This document shows positions 17,705 to 21,012 of a stretch of 21,012 nt of DNA, one piece after another (positions within the stretch are counted from its first letter, which is position 1; every line of letters starts with the position of its first letter). The DNA lies in the IMG/VR virus record IMGVR_UViG_3300043403_000097, positions 1 to 21,012 of that record; one strand, given 5' to 3'. The notes under the pieces were generated by a model, which was given only the letters and a program-made list of their open reading frames with translations, ran no database searches and was not told the origin of the DNA. Made by a program: the position numbers and the translations under genes. This stretch comes from a virus.

Positions 17705-19756
17705 TTATTCTTCAAACATTACTACCTGCCTGGCCGCACCAATGCTTTTTAAACTACTCGGATCATTTTTTGGAGCATCGTACCCTGGCGGGCTCACAAA
17801 TAGCTTAATAATTTGGCTATCTACGTGCACAAACTCATTTACTGCCTCAGCATTGTCTACAAAGATTGGCGCGTACACATTATAGTGCCTGCACAACACA
17901 TTTATAATTTCCAGCCCTGCGTTAATCTTTGCTGCGTTATTTGCATCGCTGTACGGTACCCCATTAATCAGGGCTTCGCATGTAGGCTTTTCGCCTCCGT
18001 TAATCTGCTGCTCAAATAGCTTAAACTTAATGGTGCGGAACATTTCATTTACTCGTTTTTCCACCGTACCCATGTATTCCTTTTCAAACTGCTGTACGGA
18101 AAATTCTGCTGCTTCAAGGTCGGCAAGTTCCTGATTCTGGTTTTGCAGTTGTGTGGTAAGCTCAGCTATCCGGGCTTCAATGCGGGGTAATTCACCTGCC
18201 TTTGCAATGGCGCTTACATCCTCCATTTCGCGGGCTTTCAGGCTTATCTTTTGTGTTTGGTATGCATCGCTGGCGCTTGTGTCAACTGGTTCAGCGTTTA
18301 CGGCTTCCATTGTTGCCTTTGCTTCGTTGGAAGTTGTTACTGCTGCCAATAAGTCTGTGCTTTCGGCTTTCAGATCATCAAGGCTTACCGCTTCTTTTGG
18401 CTTTTCATTTTCTGCCTTAATTTGGTCGGCTATATCCAAAAGTTCAGCTACCAATACTTTATGCCTGGCGGTAAGGTTTTCAGCTTGTTTGTTCAGGTTA
18501 TCAAGGGTTACTCCATCGCGCTTACCTTGTTCACGAAGATCCGCAAGTTTATCTGCTTTTGCTGCTGCATACTGCTGCCGGGCTGCTTCAAGTGCCGTTT
18601 GCACTCTTTCTTCCGGAAGTGGTTGATGGCAGGCTGCGCAACTTGTGGCAAGGTTCAGGCCAACTTCATTAAAGGTTTTAGCGTTTTCGTCCTTCCATGC
18701 TTGTCGGGTAATTGCAAGGCTATTATTCAGCCTTTCAATTCGCTGCACGGTTGTTTGCAGGTCGGTTTCTACCAGTTTTTTTTCGCCTGTTACCCTTGCT
18801 TGCCGGGCTTCAAGTTCGCGGGTGCCGGTACCTTGCTTGGCAATCAGGTCATTATATTGCTGCTCTATTTGGCGCTCAACTTGCCTAACTTTAAGTACGG
18901 CATCATCATACACCCTTGCTGCGTTGTTTACCTTATTCCTGCGCTCCTGCTGTGCTGCAGTACCCGTTTGCAGGGCTTCATCAATTACGGCTATCTGCTG
19001 CCTTATACCGGCCAACTCCTTTTCAATTGCTTTTACATCAATAAAATCGGGTTTGCTGCGCTCCGCTTCATCAATCCTTGCCGGGATGGATTCAAGTTCT
19101 GCTTTGATCCGGTTTTTCTTTGCCAGCAATTCCCTGCGGTAGTCTGTGGTGGTTTTGCCGGAAGTAAGTACATCAAGTAACGCTGCCATTCGGTGTTTAT
19201 TATCCGGGGTGGTAATTTTATCCAATACCATTGCATTGCTTATGGTACCTGCCATTTTAATAAGCACTCCCCGGCGTTCTTCCCACTTCAATTTTACGTT
19301 AAAGTGCAATGGATTGGTAATGGCTTTAAAAAGTTCCTCACTCACCAGGCTTGCAATCTTTGCCTGATATTCTCCCTTTTTTAAGGGTACATCATTCCAG
19401 TAGTAGCTTGTTTCATTACCGGAAAGTACTTCTTCTGCCTGTCCGCGTGGCTTGGTCCATTTTTCCTGCAATACCTTACGAAGATCATTACGTACACCAT
19501 CCACCATAAGAATAGCGTTTACTTCATGGTCAAGGTGGTTAATTACCCGGTTGTTAGCATCAAGGGTTTTAACCTCAAAGTCGCTCCTTCCGTTGCTGTC
19601 CTTATCAAATAGTAACCAAAGGAATGCATCAACCCTTGTGGTTTTTCCCCCTCTGTTTGGCTCGCTTATGCTTTTTCCTGCGGGCTCAAAGTTTTCTACA
19701 AGCTGCCTGATTCCTTTAAAGTTGATCAGGCCCAACTGTTTAAGTTCAATTTTCAT
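17705..19756 (-). CDS. Rad50/SbcC-like ATPase with zinc hook
   Basis: 683 aa. N-terminal ATPase half with FKGI, a P-loop region EPNRGGKTT (residues 32-40) and DAFLWLLFDKDS, typical of phage recombination ATPases. There follow long coiled coils, a central CxxC zinc hook (CAAC, 373-376), a second coiled coil, and a C-terminal half with NAAKINAGLEIINVL (signature region) and Walker B IFVDNAE (631-637). Such proteins organise DNA ends for a nuclease. Here the nuclease may be the MBL protein; no SbcD-like partner is seen. The P-loop is odd: the first Gly of GxxxxGKT is Glu. It is smaller than cellular SbcC (about 1000 aa). It overlaps the upstream frame by ATGA. Confidence 0.9.
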   Translation of the reverse strand: MKIELKQLGLINFKGIRQLVENFEPAGKSISEPNRGGKTTRVDAFLWLLFDKDSNGRSDFEVKTLDANNRVINHLDHEVNAILMVDGVRNDLRKVLQEKWTKPRGQAEEVLSGNETSYYWNDVPLKKGEYQAKIASLVSEELFKAITNPLHFNVKLKWEERRGVLIKMAGTISNAMVLDKITTPDNKHRMAALLDVLTSGKTTTDYRRELLAKKNRIKAELESIPARIDEAERSKPDFIDVKAIEKELAGIRQQIAVIDEALQTGTAAQQERRNKVNNAARVYDDAVLKVRQVERQIEQQYNDLIAKQGTGTRELEARQARVTGEKKLVETDLQTTVQRIERLNNSLAITRQAWKDENAKTFNEVGLNLATSCAACHQPLPEERVQTALEAARQQYAAAKADKLADLREQGKRDGVTLDNLNKQAENLTARHKVLVAELLDIADQIKAENEKPKEAVSLDDLKAESTDLLAAVTTSNEAKATMEAVNAEPVDTSASDAYQTQKISLKAREMEDVSAIAKAGELPRIEARIAELTTQLQNQNQELADLEAAEFSVQQFEKEYMGTVEKRVNEMFRTIKFKLFEQQINGGEKPTCEALINGVPYSDANNAAKINAGLEIINVLCRHYNVYAPIFVDNAEAVNEFVHVDSQIIKLFVSPPGYDAPKNDPSSLKSIGAARQVVMFEE

Positions 19757-19980
19757 ACAAAAAGTTGTTTAAGAATATGAGGAATTTTAAACGTTAATTT
19801 AGAACAGTTGCGTACGCTGCGTAAAGATTTATTTCCTGCAGGGCTTTTCCTACTGTTAAGTCTTTGCCTTTTCGCAAGTCTCCCTTGCATTTCAATATGC
19901 AGCGCATCCATTGCATTACGGTAGGACATGCGCCGGGGCGAAGCTGCCACATTGGTTTGATTGCTAAGATTGTCATACAT
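19753..19980 (-). CDS. Small hypothetical protein, frame ambiguous
   Basis: Two overlapping frames compete here. The 75-aa frame (MYDNLSNQTNVAASPRRMSY, ending LKQLFV) ends in an ATGA overlap with the ATPase start, which favours it. The 60-aa frame at 19794-19976 (MTILAIKPMWQLRPGACPTV, ending INLYAAYATVLN) has the more protein-like composition. Only one is likely real, or both. Neither resembles a known family. The gene lies between an HTH protein and the ATPase. Confidence 0.42.
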   Translation of the reverse strand: MYDNLSNQTNVAASPRRMSYRNAMDALHIEMQGRLAKRQRLNSRKSPAGNKSLRSVRNCSKLTFKIPHILKQLFV

Positions 19981-19982
19981 AA

Positions 19983-20192
19983 CTATTTTGATGTTTGTTT
20001 TTGTATAAGATTCTGAATGGCGTTGGTTTCCAGCACTTTTTCAATGCTTGCCTTATCATACATAAGTACCCGCTTATTGCCAAGGTAGCTGTAACGGATA
20101 TTTACTTTATCCCTGTTCTTAATCAGCCAACTGCGGCTCGTTCCAAGCCATTCGCATGCTGTTTCTTCATTAATCCACTTGCTGTGCTGCAT
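19983..20192 (-). CDS. Small HTH DNA-binding protein, excisionase-like
   Basis: 69 aa. NEETACEWLGTSRSWLIKNRDK is a MerR/HTH_17-type helix-turn-helix, followed by a wing (IRYSYLGNKRVLMYDKASIEKVLE), the form seen in excisionases and phage regulatory proteins. A start 17 codons further upstream (20243) is open but would overlap the preceding gene by 74 bases; the ATG at 20192 overlaps by 23 and begins next to the domain, so it is preferred. It may regulate the early genes or assist a recombinase. It ends with TAG. Confidence 0.78.
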   Translation of the reverse strand: MQHSKWINEETACEWLGTSRSWLIKNRDKVNIRYSYLGNKRVLMYDKASIEKVLETNAIQNLIQKQTSK

Positions 20193-20436
20193 TCTCAATA
20201 AATTTATTTGCTTCCTGTAAAATGGGGTTGTTGGTTTCGTCAATAATCATGCTTGCCTTTTCTTCATAGTAAAAGCATATAAGTTTAAATACTTCATCGC
20301 TGCATCGCTTAAACCTCATTGCCCTTCGAACTGTTTCGCCACTTATAGGGGGCTTAGCCAGTGCGGCAATCTTTTCCCCATCTCCGGGGCTAAAAAGCAC
20401 TTCCCACTGTTTAAATAATGTATCAGGTATAACCAT
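20170..20436 (-). CDS. HTH-like hypothetical protein
   Basis: 88 aa. The segment DGEKIAALAKPPISGETVRRAMRFKRCSDEVFKLICFYYEEKA reads as a repressor-like helix-turn-helix with a following helix. I recall similar short proteins in Bacteroidota phage regulatory regions (KCSDEVFKxxAxFY). The last 20 residues overlap the next gene. It overlaps the antirepressor frame at its 5' end by 94 bases, see the note on that gene. Confidence 0.68.
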   Translation of the reverse strand: MVIPDTLFKQWEVLFSPGDGEKIAALAKPPISGETVRRAMRFKRCSDEVFKLICFYYEEKASMIIDETNNPILQEANKFIENAAQQVD

Positions 20437-21011
20437 AATTTAATTTTATATTTATCTGTTAATAAAGGCCTTGCGCCTCCGTTGTTAAGTTGAATTTTGT
20501 TTGAAATATCCGGGTTAAGTAGCCGGTGTATAAACGCCCTGCCTGCTTCTGTCCATACAGTAAGTACGCTTGTTCGCGGCTGTCCACTTGCATCGGTATA
20601 GGTGCTTGTGCGGGTTGAGGTTAGTCCCTTATCATGGTATTTACTATATAAAACCCATGTGCTACCCTGCCGATAAAGAACATTAAGGGCTGAAAGGGTT
20701 TTATTCAGTTCCATTGCGCTCATGCCAAGTTCTTTGGCAATAATAGTAGTAGCATGCGTACTTTGGCTTTCGAGTACCTTATTTACATACTCAACCTTTG
20801 GGGCGGCCTTTTTCAGTTCCTTTTCCTGCAGTGCCTTAGTTTCTTCAAGTTTTTCGTTTTCGCGCTGTAGCCTTTCGTTTTCTTCGGCAGATTGCAAGAG
20901 TAAGGTGGCCACTTCCTTAACCCCCATTTGAGCAATAGCGGCTAATGGGTCGGCAACGGCTTTGCGGGCTGCTTTTTCTACGGATATAAAGTAGCGCCTT
21001 GCTTCCTTACC
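20343..21011 (-). CDS. Phage antirepressor with KilAC (ANT) domain, 5' end cut by window
   Basis: The frame runs off the right edge. The first visible part (KEARRYFISVEKAARK) is the end of an AntA/AntB- or BRO-type N-terminal domain. Then come a coiled linker (ENERLQRENEKLEETKALQEKELKKAAPKVEYVNKVLES) and the KilAC domain (TIIAKELGMSAMELNKTLSALNVLYRQGSTWVLYSKYHDKGLTSTRT, TVWTEAGRAFIHRLL). Such proteins block the phage repressor and switch on early or lytic genes. The last 35 residues run into the next gene in another frame; a +1 frame would stop earlier (KFNLTTEAQGLY), so the 3' end may carry an old frameshift or lost stop. Confidence 0.9.
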   Translation of the reverse strand, partial: GKEARRYFISVEKAARKAVADPLAAIAQMGVKEVATLLLQSAEENERLQRENEKLEETKALQEKELKKAAPKVEYVNKVLESQSTHATTIIAKELGMSAMELNKTLSALNVLYRQGSTWVLYSKYHDKGLTSTRTSTYTDASGQPRTSVLTVWTEAGRAFIHRLLNPDISNKIQLNNGGARPLLTDKYKIKLWLYLIHYLNSGKCFLAPEMGKRLPHWLSPL

Positions 21012-21012
21012 T

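Noticed and set aside
18153-19180. Long plus-strand ORFs (up to 252 codons) opposite the Rad50-like gene
   Set aside because: Antisense frames of an alanine- and glutamate-rich coiled-coil gene; Ser-, Cys- and Leu-rich with no domain.
1-21012. CRISPR array, insertion sequence or rRNA
   Set aside because: No regularly spaced direct repeats, transposase or rRNA sequence was seen; the repeats found are attC-like sites, iterons and short junction repeats.

Overview
The window looks like part of a temperate phage or prophage (or a closely related mobile element) of a Bacteroidota host, probably near Chitinophagales or Sphingobacteriales. This is inferred from several small proteins of Bacteroidota phage type (for example one opening NELRIGNWV and one containing LAPYLPY), TAnnTTTG-type promoter elements, weak Shine-Dalgarno sites and the gene order. 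No rRNA and no structural phage genes are present. This is the integration and early-replication side of an element, open at both ends.

Left part, plus strand, 1-3362: a gene-cassette array of integron type. It carries a C5-cytosine DNA methyltransferase (cut by the window start), an unknown 153-aa protein, a 78-aa protein coupled to a TET-associated-type glycosyltransferase, and a 137-aa phage-family protein. Three 97-119 bp imperfect palindromes that look like attC sites separate them, and a truncated fourth end follows the last gene. The outer ends of each complete cassette are complementary to each other over 13-17 bases, as expected if each cassette once existed as a circle. The methyltransferase region is also open for 266 codons in a second frame that shows recognisable family motifs.

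Middle, plus strand, 3415-8787: an XerC/D-like tyrosine recombinase, then a string of tightly packed small accessory genes (two secreted proteins, an ASCH-like protein, several conserved phage hypotheticals), ending with a serine recombinase. The serine recombinase has a 32-bp inverted repeat and a promoter directly upstream.

Right part, minus strand, 21011 down to 8883: one long leftward early operon or a few linked ones. In order of transcription it holds an antirepressor (KilAC type), two small HTH proteins, a Rad50/SbcC-like ATPase with a zinc hook, a small membrane protein, RecT, an irregular tRNA-like gene, small unknowns, an MBL-fold hydrolase or nuclease, more small unknowns, a winged-helix-like protein, a DUF4373-type replication protein, a DnaB-family helicase, and three small proteins. 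RecT, the ATPase and the MBL protein probably form the recombination module. The DUF4373 protein and DnaB form the replication module.

The most interesting non-coding structure lies at the head of the replication module. A TAnnTTTG promoter touches a 15-bp palindrome and is followed by a compact leader of three hairpins, two of which have apical loops with perfect 7-8 base complementarity. Inside the replication gene are five copies of a 15-bp palindrome read in two different frames, next to a pyrimidine tract, which together look like an origin with iterons.
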